Assembly: GCF_000506865.1 (NCBI RefSeq)
Contig: NZ_AYSV01000100.1
Coordinates: 1 to 53,554, forward strand
Source: Pelistega indica
GTDB taxonomy: Bacteria; Pseudomonadota; Gammaproteobacteria; Burkholderiales; Burkholderiaceae_B
Direction of reading: 5' to 3'
Length of the DNA: 53,554 nucleotides
Both the position numbers and the translations under genes were made by a program. This document shows positions 28,656 through 40,587 of this stretch, piece by piece. Below the pieces are notes generated by a model that ran no database searches, was not told the origin of the DNA, and saw only the letters and a list, made by a program, of their open reading frames with translations. Position 1 is the stretch's first letter. Each line of letters opens with the position of its first letter.

Positions 28656-29819
28656 ATGCAAAAACGAAAAATATCCTTTTCTTGGAATGATGAACGTGTC
28701 CGTTCATGGATCTATCAAGCTATTATCCTAGCGATAGTGGTATGGGTGGTATGGTATTTAGTAAGTAATACCATGGATAATCTATCCTCAAGAAATATTC
28801 AAACAGGTTTTGCATTTTTACACAAAGAGGCAGGATTTGCTATTGGTGAGTCGCTAATTGATTATCAACTTACTGATACTTATGCCAGAGCGATTAAAGT
28901 TGGTTTACTGAATACCTTATTAGTATCTTTTATCGGTATTATTTTGTCTACATTACTTGGAACCTTGATCGGTATTGGTCGATTGTCAAGTAACTGGCTA
29001 GTCAATAGATTGGCATCCATTTATGTAGAATTAATGCGCAATATTCCTTTGATGATACATTTGTTTTTTTGGTATGCATTACTGACGGAAAATTTGCCTG
29101 CACCTCGTCAAGCATTATCGCCTATTGACGGTATATTTTTATCAAATAGGGGTATCAAGATTCCTGTATTAGAGGGTGCATCACTGCTATGGTTATTTGT
29201 CGGTTTGCTGATAGCTATACTCCTTACTTATGTCATTACTGTGGCAGCAAAGCAAAAACAACGAAAAACTGGGCAAACAACACCTGTATTTTGGATAAGT
29301 CTAGGTTTATTTATTGTGCTACCTATGATGGGAGTATTACTTTCTGGGGGGCAATTGGAGCTGATCAAACCGGCATTAAAAGGGTTTAATTTTGTGAATG
29401 GATGGAGTTTTAGTCCAGAACTAGCTGCGTTGATAATAGGGTTAGTTTTATACACAGCAGCTTTTGTGGCTGAGATTGTGCGTTCAGGGATTCAAAGTGT
29501 TGGCAAAGGGCAATGGGAAGCAGGGGAGTCTTTAGGGCTCTCACGGCTAAAAACATTAAGGCTAATTGTCATGCCTCAAGCTATCCGTGTAATGATTCCT
29601 GCGCTGAGTAATACATTTATGAACTTAACTAAAAATAGTTCATTAGCCGTTGCTATTGGCTACCCAGATATTGTTTCTATTGTAAATACGATGCTTAGCC
29701 AAACAGGACAAGCGATTGAGGCAGTAATGATTATTATGCTGGCTTATTTTACGATTAGTGTGAGTATCGCTATATTGATGGCATGGTATAACAAACGTAT
29801 GGCATTAGTGGAGAGATGA
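28656..29819 (+). CDS. aapQ: Polar amino-acid ABC transporter permease, AapQ type
   Basis: A 387-residue HisM-family inner-membrane permease of the long AapQ/BztB type. It opens with RKISFSWNDERVRSWIYQAI, has about eight hydrophobic segments including LLNTLLVSFIGIILSTLLG, and carries the EAA loop EAGESLGLSRLKTLRLIVMP that docks the ATPase. It forms a heterodimer with AapM. The usual binding protein gene aapJ is not upstream; ftsE lies there in the opposite direction. Substrates of the family are glutamate, glutamine and other L-amino acids. Confidence 0.9.
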   Translation: MQKRKISFSWNDERVRSWIYQAIILAIVVWVVWYLVSNTMDNLSSRNIQTGFAFLHKEAGFAIGESLIDYQLTDTYARAIKVGLLNTLLVSFIGIILSTLLGTLIGIGRLSSNWLVNRLASIYVELMRNIPLMIHLFFWYALLTENLPAPRQALSPIDGIFLSNRGIKIPVLEGASLLWLFVGLLIAILLTYVITVAAKQKQRKTGQTTPVFWISLGLFIVLPMMGVLLSGGQLELIKPALKGFNFVNGWSFSPELAALIIGLVLYTAAFVAEIVRSGIQSVGKGQWEAGESLGLSRLKTLRLIVMPQAIRVMIPALSNTFMNLTKNSSLAVAIGYPDIVSIVNTMLSQTGQAIEAVMIIMLAYFTISVSIAILMAWYNKRMALVER

Positions 29820-29820
29820 A

Positions 29821-30913
29821 ATGACACAATTATCTTCTGAAACAATGCCAAACTCATCACGATCAGCAAAAGCATTCACATGGGTTAAAGAAAACTTATT
29901 TGCGACACCGGCTCATAGTTTGACAACTATTTTAGTCCTTTGGTTGTTATTGTTTTTGTTGCCACCAGTCATTGAATGGTTTTTTGTACAAGCGAATTTC
30001 ACGGCGAGTGATGGTCAGCAATGTCACCAATCTCAGGGAGCCTGTTGGTCTTTTATTCAACATAAATATCGTTTAATTTTATTTGGTGTCTATCCTTTTG
30101 ATGAGCAGTGGCGCCCATTTTTAGTTACGTTATTATTGATTGGATTAATTGTTTATACCGCCATACCCAAAGCCTGGAATAAGACTATTATCCCTATTTG
30201 GATTGTTGTGTTAGCGATTGCTTGGTTGCTAATGCGAGGAGGTTTCTTCTCTCTTTCTTATATTGAAACAGCACGTTGGGGTGGACTACCCATCACCTTG
30301 ATTTTATCTATCTTTGGCATATTAATAGCGACACCGCTTGGGGTTTTATTAGCATTAGGTAGACGATCAGAAATGCCTTTAATAAGGTCACTATCAATTG
30401 CTTATATTGAAATAGTCCGTGGAGTGCCGTTTATCAGTTTATTGTTTATGGCGTCGGTTATGGTGCCACTATTTTTTCCAGAAGGTTGTCTCTATTGATA
30501 AGTTATTACGCGCACAAATTGCCGTGATTATTTATGTTTCAGCTTATATAGCAGAAGTGGTTCGTGGAGGTTTGCAATCCATTCCAAAAGGACAGTTTGA
30601 AGGAGCTGCCTCGTTAGGGCTGAATTACTGGCAGACCATGCGTCTCATCATTTTGCCACAGGCACTAAAAGTAGCTATCCCGCCGTTAGTGAGTATATTT
30701 ATTTCCATTTTTAAAGATACTTCATTGGTGGTTATTATTGGGATTTATGATTTAACCTTATCCGCTAAAGTTGCTTTAGCTGATCCTGTTTGGCAAGGGT
30801 TTAGTATAGAAGCTTATGTCTTTATAGGATTGATTTATTTTATTTTTTGCTATGCTATGTCCCGATACTCTCGTTTTCTTGAAACTAGAGCAGAGCTTGG
30901 AAAGCAACACTAG
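29821..30913 (+). CDS. aapM: Polar amino-acid ABC transporter permease, AapM type (frame broken near residue 222)
   Basis: The partner permease of AapQ, about 363 residues after repair. The first part gives the N-terminal helix, a Cys-containing periplasmic loop and YIEIVRGVPFISLLFMAS. At FFPEG the frame runs off and stops at 30498. Removing one T at 30486-30487 restores EGVSIDKLLRAQIAVIIYVS and the EAA loop FEGAASLGLNYWQTMRLI, to a stop at 30913. Without repair the ATPase-docking loop is lost and the transporter would not work. It starts one base after aapQ ends. Confidence 0.9.
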
Positions 30914-30926
30914 GAGCCCCTAATTC

Positions 30927-31664
30927 ATGACAAAAGTAATGATTGACTTAAAAGATGTCAATAAATGGTATGGTAATTTTCAAGTATTGAAAAATATCAA
31001 TCTACAGGTCAAAGAAGGTGAAAGAATAGTGATTTCTGGACCCTCAGGATCAGGGAAATCTACGCTTATTCGCTGTTTAAATGGTTTAGAAACTCATCAA
31101 ACTGGTACGATTACGATTAATGGAGTAGAGTTAAACCATAACCTTAAACATTTGGAAGAAATTCGCCGTGATGTTGGTATGGTATTTCAACATTTTAATT
31201 TGTTTCCCCATCTTACAGTGATTGAAAATCTTACCTTAGGACCAATTTGGGTATTAAAGCAAAGTGAAAAACAAGCGTATGAGACAGCGCTAAAGTACCT
31301 AGAAAGAGTGCGTATTGCCGATCAGGCAGATAAATATCCGGGACAGTTATCAGGAGGACAACAACAGCGGGTTGCCATTGCTCGATCACTATGTATGGCA
31401 CCCAAAATCATGCTATTTGATGAGCCTACTTCAGCACTTGATCCTGAAATGGTAAAAGAAGTGTTAGAAGTAATGGTGGAATTAGCCGAAAAAGAGGGTA
31501 TGACTATGCTTTGTGTTACCCATGAAATGGGTTTTGCACAGAAGGTAGCAGACTCAGTTGTGTTTATGGATCAAGGGCAAATTATTGAACAAACACCACC
31601 GGCAGAGTTTTTTACTCACCCTCGTACGGAAAGAGGGCGTCAATTTTTAGCGCAAATTTTATAG
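30927..31664 (+). CDS. aapP: Polar amino-acid ABC transporter ATPase, AapP type
   Basis: A 245-residue ABC ATPase of the HisP/GlnQ/AapP group. Walker A is GPSGSGKST, the Q-loop [13 protein letters not shown], the signature LSGGQQQR, Walker [15 protein letters not shown], and the H-loop CVTHEMGFA. It follows aapM by 13 bases and energises AapQM. A second ATPase of the same group, glnQ, lies 20 kb downstream. No clear terminator follows. Confidence 0.93.
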   Translation: MTKVMIDLKDVNKWYGNFQVLKNINLQVKEGERIVISGPSGSGKSTLIRCLNGLETHQTGTITINGVELNHNLKHLEEIRRDVGMVFQHFNLFPHLTVIENLTLGPIWVLKQSEKQAYETALKYLERVRIADQADKYPGQLSGGQQQRVAIARSLCMAPKIMLFDEPTSALDPEMVKEVLEVMVELAEKEGMTMLCVTHEMGFAQKVADSVVFMDQGQIIEQTPPAEFFTHPRTERGRQFLAQIL

Positions 31665-31724
31665 CTTAACTTTGTAACTGATTTTGTTATAATCAGAGTT
31701 TTAATAGCCATTTTCGAGAATACT

Positions 31725-31912
31725 ATGTCGAAAAGTTACGAATCTGAAGCAACATTGTTTTTAAAACAATACAAAAAAGACCACCCAGAAACGATGGAAA
31801 AGCAGCTTGCTGGCCGTGCGAGATTGTGGGATAAAGTTGTGGATACTGAGCAACAAGAGCAGTATAAGGCTGCCCGTGTTTATCAGCAGCCTTATGTATA
31901 CCTGACCAAATA

Positions 31913-31913
<1 letters not shown>
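31725..31913 (+). CDS. DUF3460 family protein
   Basis: A 62-residue protein with the DUF3460 pattern: SKSYESEATLFLKQYKKDHP at the N-terminus, GRARLWDK in the middle and AARVYQQPYVYLTK at the end. This small cytoplasmic family is typical of betaproteobacteria and its function is unknown. Its TAA overlaps the scpA ATG by one base, so it is coupled to scpA. Confidence 0.88.
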
Positions 31914-33640
<1,727 letters not shown>

Positions 33641-33658
33641 ACGTGATGTAGCTGTCTT

Positions 33659-33698
33659 ATAGGATACTTTTATCAAATTGAAGTATCCTATCTTTTTT
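33659..33698 (+). terminator. Terminator of the DUF3460-scpA-panC operon
   Basis: ATAGGATACTT and AAGTATCCTAT form a perfect 11-bp stem around an 11-base loop, followed by C and T7. It isolates panC from the HTH gene downstream. Confidence 0.92.
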
Positions 33699-33735
33699 TG
33701 CATGATGAGTCTTTTATGTGAATAGGAGAACCATT

Positions 33736-33984
33736 ATGCTAGAGCCATCAGTTAACTTATCTACCAATCCTTTTCAGCAACTTACGCCTAGAGAAACACA
33801 AGTTATGTGGTTGGTATCCAAAGGAATGCCGAATAAGTTATGTGCGACAAAATTAGGCTGCTCTACAAGAACCATTGAAGTCCATCGTTCTAGGATATTT
33901 CGTAAGTTAAAAGTACGTAATGCTATAGAATTAGTTTCCTTACTTCAACAAACCTTAATGCAACAAGCCTCTACTACGCATTAA
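33736..33984 (+). CDS. Standalone LuxR/FixJ-type HTH protein
   Basis: An 82-residue protein that is almost only a GerE-type DNA-binding domain: LTPRETQVMWLVSKGMPNKL, then KLGCSTRTIEVHRSRIFRKL, then VRNAIELVSLL. The closest family look is the FixJ/TtrR output domain, but there is no receiver domain and no room for one upstream. The ATG at 33736 has AGGAG seven bases before it; an upstream GTG is unlikely. It follows a strong terminator and so has its own promoter, and leads into the peptidase-like gene eight bases later. Such single-domain regulators can be constitutive DNA binders or partner-controlled; the target is unknown. Confidence 0.85.
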   Translation: MLEPSVNLSTNPFQQLTPRETQVMWLVSKGMPNKLCATKLGCSTRTIEVHRSRIFRKLKVRNAIELVSLLQQTLMQQASTTH

Positions 33985-33991
33985 TGAGTTT

Positions 33992-34729
33992 ATGATAGTG
34001 ATGCAAGAGGCTTTATATTATCTCATAAGAGATAATGTAATAATTCAAGGGGGGATTGTAGTCATCATGGGTATGATGTTATTACCCACATTGATGCGCT
34101 ACACAGTCTGGTCATTTTATAAGCACTACCCCAAAGACTCGCATTTTTATAGTCACCAAACATATGCTAGACGACTTTCTACTTATAAGATTCAAGGCTT
34201 GTTTGTGCTATTCATCAGCATTCTTATAGCCTATGATGCATTTGGAATTAATATTATTTATACCGATAAGCAATTTATTATCTTGCCTCTATGTTTTTTA
34301 CTGATTTGGATTTTTTGTTGTGATTTCCATTTGTATTTGATTCCGTTTACTCCTTTAATTATTTTATTTTTATTGGGACTGTTATTTGAGGGGCAGCAGT
34401 TATATTGGCTTTGTGAGTATTCTTATGCAAATAATTGTCAATGGCAGCTGTTACTCAGACAACGGGGTCAGGACTTAGTGTTGTGTATGGTGCTTTTATG
34501 GGGGACCTATTTTTTGACTCGTAAAGGCATTGGGCAAGGGGATATTTATTTTTTATCGGTATTAACGCTATTTTTTGCCGTAAAAGTATGGTTGATACTC
34601 ATCTTGGTCGCCTGTGTGTTGGGGCTAATACATTTGCTTGTGTTAAGATTACTGGGATATAAAAAACCATTTATTCCTTTTGCACCATGGATTTGTACAT
34701 CGGCTTGGTGCTTGTTTTTGGTGGGTTAG
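33992..34729 (+). CDS. Short prepilin-peptidase-like membrane protein (A24 family)
   Basis: A 245-residue polytopic membrane protein. Three features fit type IV prepilin peptidases (PilD): a first Asp in CCDFHLYLIP, the GxGD motif in GIGQGD, and a closing IPFAPW like the usual IPFGP(F/Y). The N-terminal cytoplasmic methyltransferase domain with its CxxC pairs is absent: the region after the first helix (LMRYTVWSFYKHYPKDSHFY) is short and has no Cys pairs. It may cleave but not methylate, or be degenerate. Position just before coaE and zapD is where pilD lies in many relatives, but pilB and pilC are missing. The ribosome site is weak. Confidence 0.65.
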   Translation: MIVMQEALYYLIRDNVIIQGGIVVIMGMMLLPTLMRYTVWSFYKHYPKDSHFYSHQTYARRLSTYKIQGLFVLFISILIAYDAFGINIIYTDKQFIILPLCFLLIWIFCCDFHLYLIPFTPLIILFLLGLLFEGQQLYWLCEYSYANNCQWQLLLRQRGQDLVLCMVLLWGTYFLTRKGIGQGDIYFLSVLTLFFAVKVWLILILVACVLGLIHLLVLRLLGYKKPFIPFAPWICTSAWCLFLVG

Positions 34730-34737
34730 GAGCAAAT

Positions 34738-35358
34738 ATGTCGCAGACTTCTCTCTTTATTGGTCTTACAGGCGGGATAGGATCTGGTAAGACAACAGTG
34801 TCGCAATATCTAGCTAAACAAGGGATTGAAGTACTGGATGCCGACCAAATCTCTCGACAATTAACCGCGCCAAATGGGTTAGCGATGGATCAAATACGAG
34901 AGGTCTTTGGGGATACGGTAATTACTCCAGAGAATGCTTTGGATAGGGATGCTATGCGCACATTAGTTTTTTCAAATCCAGAAGTAAAACAAAGATTGGA
35001 GCAAATTATTCATCCCTTGGTTCAACAAGAAATGATTAGTCAGGCATTAAGGTTGCATCATAGTCCCTATATCATCTTTGATATTCCTCTATTAATTGAG
35101 TCTATTAATCGTTATCGTCCTTTATTGAATAGAATTTGTGTGGTGGACTGTGAGACTGAAGTACAAATTGAGAGAGTAAAAAAAAGGAATGGTTTGTCTG
35201 AGCAAACTATTCGTCAAATTCTTCAAACTCAAGCGAGTCGAGAAACAAGACTTTTATATGCAGATGATGTAATTTACAATGGAAAAGGGATAAGTTTGGA
35301 TAAATTGCAAGAACAAGCATATAATTTTCATATCCAGTGGTTAAACATGAAACCGTGA
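34738..35358 (+). CDS. coaE: Dephospho-CoA kinase
   Basis: A 206-residue P-loop kinase for the last step of coenzyme A synthesis. The P-loop is GLTGGIGSGKTT, followed by VLDADQISRQL with the substrate-binding Asp, FDIPLLIES and VVDCETEVQIERV. AGGAG precedes the ATG at 34738; a longer frame to 34687 would overlap the previous gene and is not preferred. It is followed by zapD. Confidence 0.94.
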   Translation: MSQTSLFIGLTGGIGSGKTTVSQYLAKQGIEVLDADQISRQLTAPNGLAMDQIREVFGDTVITPENALDRDAMRTLVFSNPEVKQRLEQIIHPLVQQEMISQALRLHHSPYIIFDIPLLIESINRYRPLLNRICVVDCETEVQIERVKKRNGLSEQTIRQILQTQASRETRLLYADDVIYNGKGISLDKLQEQAYNFHIQWLNMKP

Positions 35359-35391
35359 GTATATCTATATAAGTAAGGCCAAGGTACTGTT

Positions 35392-36147
35392 TTGATTTTA
35401 TATGAACACCCATTTAATGAAAGAACACGTTTTATGATTCGTTTGGAATATTTATTCCAACAGCTTATTGCGTATAGTCAAAGTCCAACCCCTGCTAGCC
35501 AGCATGTGACTTTTTCTATGCTATTTGAAATTATGGATGTGTGCGATCGAGGTGATTCAAGAAATTGGGTTTTACAAGAAATCGATAAACAGAAAGCGAG
35601 CTTAGAGTCTTTTCGTCATACACCGGGAGTAGATATAGAGTCTTTGGATAAAACGCTTTTACAATTGACCACTGTTGCCAAAAATCTCCAAACCTCTACC
35701 AAATTGGGTTTTTATGTAAGAGAGAATGAGTGGTTACTATCACTCAAAAATCGCTTTTTAACGCCAGGTGGAACCTCGCCAATGGATTTTCCATCTTATA
35801 CCGCTTGGTTAAATGGTAATGAGAGTGAAAGAGTGCGAGTCATTCAGCAGTTGATTGCACCATTTATGCCTATGTATGAAGCGATTACTCAATCGTTGCG
35901 AGTATTGCGTGAAGCAGCTTTGCCTAGCATGGAAAGTAGCAAAGACAATGGTGTATTTGAAAAAAGCATTGGTGGTAAGGTTTATCAAATGGCACGAGTT
36001 TGGTTGCCCAAAGGACAACGCATTTATCCTGAGATTAGTGGTAATAAGCACGTTATTATGATTCGCTTTTTTAGGATTAGTGAAAATTTCCGCCAACAAC
36101 TTATTACAGAACCTCAAGGTTTTCGTATGGCATTGTGCCAAATTTAG
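35392..36147 (+). CDS. zapD: ZapD, cell-division FtsZ-bundling protein
   Basis: A 251-residue ZapD (YacF), a cytoplasmic protein that cross-links FtsZ filaments. The N-terminus MILYEHPFNERTRFMIRLEYL is the family signature; later RKxx-like landmarks include YTAWLNGNESERVR and QMARVWLPKGQRIYPEISGN. The start is a TTG with AAGG seven bases upstream, fixed by homology to the family N-terminus. It follows coaE, a conserved pair. yacG, often next, is absent. Confidence 0.93.
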   Translation: MILYEHPFNERTRFMIRLEYLFQQLIAYSQSPTPASQHVTFSMLFEIMDVCDRGDSRNWVLQEIDKQKASLESFRHTPGVDIESLDKTLLQLTTVAKNLQTSTKLGFYVRENEWLLSLKNRFLTPGGTSPMDFPSYTAWLNGNESERVRVIQQLIAPFMPMYEAITQSLRVLREAALPSMESSKDNGVFEKSIGGKVYQMARVWLPKGQRIYPEISGNKHVIMIRFFRISENFRQQLITEPQGFRMALCQI

Positions 36148-36213
36148 TGTACTTACTTTACAAGACTGATAGAACTTACAAAAAGTTATAAGCATTTTGT
36201 TTCAATACATAGC

Positions 36214-36253
36214 TTTTTGTACAAAAAAACGTGAATATGGGTAAAAATATAAT
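36214..36253 (+). promoter_or_regulatory. Palindrome and possible -10 upstream of mdtA
   Basis: TTTTTGTACAAAAA (36214-36227) is a perfect 14-bp palindrome, and TATAAT lies at 36248-36253, 24 bases before the mdtA ATG. No good -35 matches. The palindrome is where a repressor of the pump operon could bind, but no regulator gene adjoins it. Confidence 0.4.
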
Positions 36254-36276
36254 AGCTGCCTAATCAGTTTTTATGT

Positions 36277-37512
36277 ATGCGTACCTTAATTAAAATTTTA
36301 CTTTTATTAGTAGCAGTAATTGCAGCTTATTTTTGGTTTCAAAATAACCCTGACGTATGGAATAAATTGCTGGGGAAATCCCAAACAAACACAACCGTTA
36401 CTGCGGATAACAAAACCTCAGTAGCTTCCTCGTCTGTGGGTAACAAAACAACGTCAGCAACAGGTGAGCGTAAGGCTCGTCAAGGTATGCAAGGTGCCGG
36501 TGCAATGAGTGTTGCTGTGAAAGTCATCAAGGCAGAGCATAAGTCAATTTCACAAGCGGTATCTAGTTTAGGTACTGTTGTACCATCTCAATCTGTCATC
36601 GTACGTAGCCAAGTTGATGGACCATTGCAGAAAATCCATTTTGAAGAAGGACAATTAGTCAAAAAAGGGGATTTGTTAGCAACGATTGACCCACGTCAAT
36701 ATGAAGCAGCACTTAATCAGGCAAAAGGGTCTTTACTTCAAAATCAGGCTAAATTAAATAATGCAAGACAAGACTTAAAACGTTATCAACTATTATTTAA
36801 ACAAGATTCAATTGCTCGCCAACAAGTGGAGACACAACAGGCACTGGTGAATGAGTATGAGGGGTCGCAAAAGAGCCTACAAGCTGCTGTAGATCAAGCG
36901 GCTTTGAATCTTAGCTATACACAGATTAAAGCTCCAATTAGTGGACGTCTTGGGTTACGTACTGTGGACGTGGGAAATTTAATCTCAGCTAGTTCGACAG
37001 ATGGATTAGTGACAATTACCGAGACTCAACCAATAGATGTTAGTTTTGCGATTGCTGAAAATTACATTCCAGCGGTAGCGAGTCAGTTTTATAACGGTAA
37101 AGCACTAAAAGTATTTATTTTTAATCGAGATAACTCAAAACAATTAGGTGAAGGGGTTCTCGTTTCCATGGATAATCAGGTAGATGCGACAACGGGAAGT
37201 GTTAAGTTAAAAGCGCGTTTCGACAATAAAGACTTTCAGCTATTTCCTAATCAATTTGTCAATGCCAAAATTATTATTGCTGAGCAAGAAGCTGCATTGG
37301 TGATTAGTAATGATGCGATTCAGTATGGTAATTTTGGTCCTTTTGTCTTTGTTGTTCAGCCTGATAATACCGTTAAAACTCAAAATCTTGTACTTGGTAT
37401 TGTAGATAATGGTTTTACTCAAGTGGAATCAGGGCTAAGTGCTGATGAGCAAGTTGTTGTAGAAGGTCTTGACCGTTTACGTAATGGTTCCAAAGTTGAG
37501 ATTCTCCCGTGA
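36277..37512 (+). CDS. mdtA: RND efflux periplasmic adaptor, MdtA type
   Basis: A 411-residue membrane-fusion protein. It has an N-terminal anchor ([18 protein letters not shown]), a low-complexity Thr/Ser linker, then the barrel-sandwich and hairpin domains ([60 protein letters not shown]) and the beta-barrel ([14 protein letters not shown]). It links the inner-membrane pump to the outer-membrane channel. The stop overlaps mdtB by four bases. Intact, unlike the pump genes that follow. Confidence 0.92.
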   Translation: MRTLIKILLLLVAVIAAYFWFQNNPDVWNKLLGKSQTNTTVTADNKTSVASSSVGNKTTSATGERKARQGMQGAGAMSVAVKVIKAEHKSISQAVSSLGTVVPSQSVIVRSQVDGPLQKIHFEEGQLVKKGDLLATIDPRQYEAALNQAKGSLLQNQAKLNNARQDLKRYQLLFKQDSIARQQVETQQALVNEYEGSQKSLQAAVDQAALNLSYTQIKAPISGRLGLRTVDVGNLISASSTDGLVTITETQPIDVSFAIAENYIPAVASQFYNGKALKVFIFNRDNSKQLGEGVLVSMDNQVDATTGSVKLKARFDNKDFQLFPNQFVNAKIIIAEQEAALVISNDAIQYGNFGPFVFVVQPDNTVKTQNLVLGIVDNGFTQVESGLSADEQVVVEGLDRLRNGSKVEILP

Positions 37513-40500
37513 ACATTTCTCGTCAATTTATTTTAAGACCAGTAGCCACCATTCTATTAATGATCGCCGTTGTGATTGGTGGTTTTTTGGCATATAAAAA
37601 TTTAGCTGTTTCCGCTTTACCGCAAGTTGATTATCCAACTATTCAGGTAACGACACAGTATCCTGGTGCGAGCGCTGAGGTGATGGAATCTCTAGTGAGT
37701 AGCCCATTAGAAAAACAATTAGGGCAAATGCCAGGGCTTACATTAATGCGCTCATCAAGCTCTGCGGGTATCTCAGTGATTACCTTGCAGTTTTCTTTGA
37801 TCACTCTCTATGAGTGTTGCAGAGCAACAGGTTCAGGCGGCGATTAATGCAGCGAGTAATTTATTACCCTCAGACTTACCGAGTCCACCAGTATACAACA
37901 AGGTGAATCCAGCGGATACACCGGTGCTAACTTTGGCGATTACCTCTCATAGCTTGCCACTATACGAGGCGAGAGATTTAGTAGAAACTAGGATTGCTCA
38001 AAAGATTGCGCAGATTGACGGTGTAGGCTTATTAAGTATTTCTGGTGGGCAAAAACCTGCTATCCGCATTCAGGTAAATCCTCAGGCTTTAGCAAGTAAT
38101 GGGTTAAGCCTAAATGATATTAAAACGGCAATTTCCAGTAATAATATTAATTCACCAACAGGTAATTTTGATGGTCCAAAGCGATCTACAACGATTTATA
38201 CTGATGGACAATTAAGAAGTCCAGAGCAATATAAAAATATTATATTAACCTATCAAGACGGCGCTGCTTTGCGGCTACAAGATGTGGCACAAATCGTTAA
38301 TGAGGCCGAGGATATTCGTCAGGCAGCATGGTATGGTACTGAGCCTGCTTTGTTATTGAATATTCAACGTCAGCCAAATGCAAATGTGATTGAGGTAGCA
38401 AGTAAAGTACAGGAAATGTTACCTGATTTACAAAAAAGCTTACCTCCTTCTATCGATATTGCTGTTGTGTCGGATCGCACTATTTCGGTCAAACAATCTA
38501 TCTCGCATGTACAAACCGAAATGCTAATGGCGATTTTACTGGTGGTATTAGTCACATTTGTGTTTTTACATAGCTTTACCGCCACCTTTATACCTTCTGT
38601 TGTCGTACCGCTTTCTATTATTGGTACATTTGGCATTATGTATTTTTTAGGCTTTAGCTTAAATAATTTATCATTGATGGCGCTTACGATTGCTACTGGT
38701 TTTGTGGTGGACGATGCGATTGTGATGATTGAAAATATTGCTAGGCATATTGAAGAGGGTGAGCATCCACTTGCTGCTGCTCTAAAAGGGGCTCAGGAAA
38801 TTGGTTTTACATTGGTATCGTTGACGATTTCATTAATTGCGGTATTAATTCCATTGTTATTCATGGGCGATGTTATTGGTCGATTATTTAAAGAATTTGC
38901 GGTTACTTTAGCGGTAGCTATTTTAATTTCATTAGCTATTTCTTTGACACTAACCCCCATGCTATGTGCGCGATTGTTAAAGTCACATACGGAAAACGCA
39001 CAGGGGTCTATTTCTAAAATTTTAAGTAATATGATTGATAAGCTTATTCATCTGTATGATAAGGCTTTACAAGTAGTGTTACGCCATCAATTGATTACTT
39101 TAGCAGTTGCTATAGCTACCTTAGTATTTACAGCATTATTGTATATTGTTGTTCCCAAAGGTTTTTTCCCTGCTCAAGATGCCGGAATGATACAGATTGT
39201 CACTGAAGCACCTCAATCTTCTTCATTTAAACAAATGTCCGAACGACAATTAAAAGTAGTAGAGCAGTTATTAAAAGATCCTGATGTGGCTAGTGTGTCT
39301 TCTTTTGTGGGTGTTGATAGCAATAATTCAACATTGAATACGGGCAGAATTTTAGTGCAATTACATACAGATCAAGAGCGAGATTCTGTGCAAGAGGTGA
39401 TGGCGCGGTTCCAACAATTATTGCAGCAAAATACTGGTATTCAAGTTTTTATGCAAGCTGTTCAAGATCTCACGATTGATACGCAGGTCTCTAGGACTCA
39501 ATATCAAATGACCTTGAGTTCAGTCGATGAGCAGTTACTCAAAGAGTGGGTGCCGATATTGGTAGAGCGGTTAAAAGGATTGCCTGGTTTATGGGGTGTC
39601 ACGGATAATTTCCAGACAAATGGTTTACAAGTTAATGTTGATGTTGATAGAGAAGCTGCTAGTCGCTTAGGTATTTCTATGTCAGAGATTGAGGAGGCGC
39701 TTTATAATGCTTATGGGCAGCGCTTAATTTCGACAATTTTTACCCAATCAGCACAATATCGAGTTATTCTGGAGGTAGCACCAGAGTTTAGACAATCTCC
39801 AGATAGCCTAGCATCAATCTATGTGACCGGTACTAATAGTGTTGTCCAATTGGATAAGGTAGCGAAGATTTCTCAAAGTCAAGCACAGTTAGAAAAGCAA
39901 CGACTTAACCAATTCCCTTCAGCGTTGATTTCATTTAATATCTCTGACGGTTATTCATTGTCAGAAATGGTAGATGAAATTTATGCACAAGCAGCAGATA
40001 TTCATTTGCCAGCTAGTGTTCAATTGCAGCTACAAGGGGCAGCTCAAGCGTTTGAAGGCTCTTTAACCAATACGCTATGGCTATTATTAGCAGCAGTGTT
40101 TACGATGTATATCGTATTAGGCGTATTGTATGAAAGCTATATTCATCCTATTACGATTTTATCAACATTACCTTCTGCCGCGGTTGGTGCTTTATTAGCG
40201 TTGATATTTACTGGCAAAGAGCTAGATATGATCGGCATTATAGGGATTATTTTGCTGATTGGTATTGTGAAGAAAAATGCAATTATGATGATTGACTTTG
40301 CTTTACATGCAGAAAGAGAGCAAGGTTTATCACCTCAAGAAGCGATTTATAAAGCCGCACTATTGCGTTTTAGACCTATTATGATGACAACCTTAGCCGC
40401 TTTATTTGGTGCTGTGCCATTAATGCTATCAACAGGTATGGGTGCAGAATTGCGAGCACCATTAGGGTTGGTGATGGTTGGTGGGTTACTCTGCAGTCAG

Positions 40501-40587
40501 TTATTGACTATTTTTACAACACCAGTTATTTATTTATTCTTCCATCGTTTTCAAAAAAGTGAGTCAACTAGAGTGGTAGAGGAATGA
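37509..40587 (+). CDS. mdtB: RND efflux pump subunit, MdtB type (frame broken near residue 97)
   Basis: A HAE-1 family proton-driven drug pump, about 1025 residues after repair, near the usual 1040. The first frame has [20 protein letters not shown] and [20 protein letters not shown] and stops at 37847. Removing one base near 37801 gives [20 protein letters not shown] and continuous sequence to 40587. Further landmarks are the TM4 proton-relay DD in [15 protein letters not shown] and [15 protein letters not shown] in TM10. It works as a heteromer with MdtC. If the break is real, the pump is lost, since the second frame lacks TM1. Confidence 0.9.

Noticed and set aside
33718-33735. Upstream GTG start for the standalone HTH gene
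   Set aside because: AGGAG lies between it and the ATG at 33736, so it would be inside the ribosome site.
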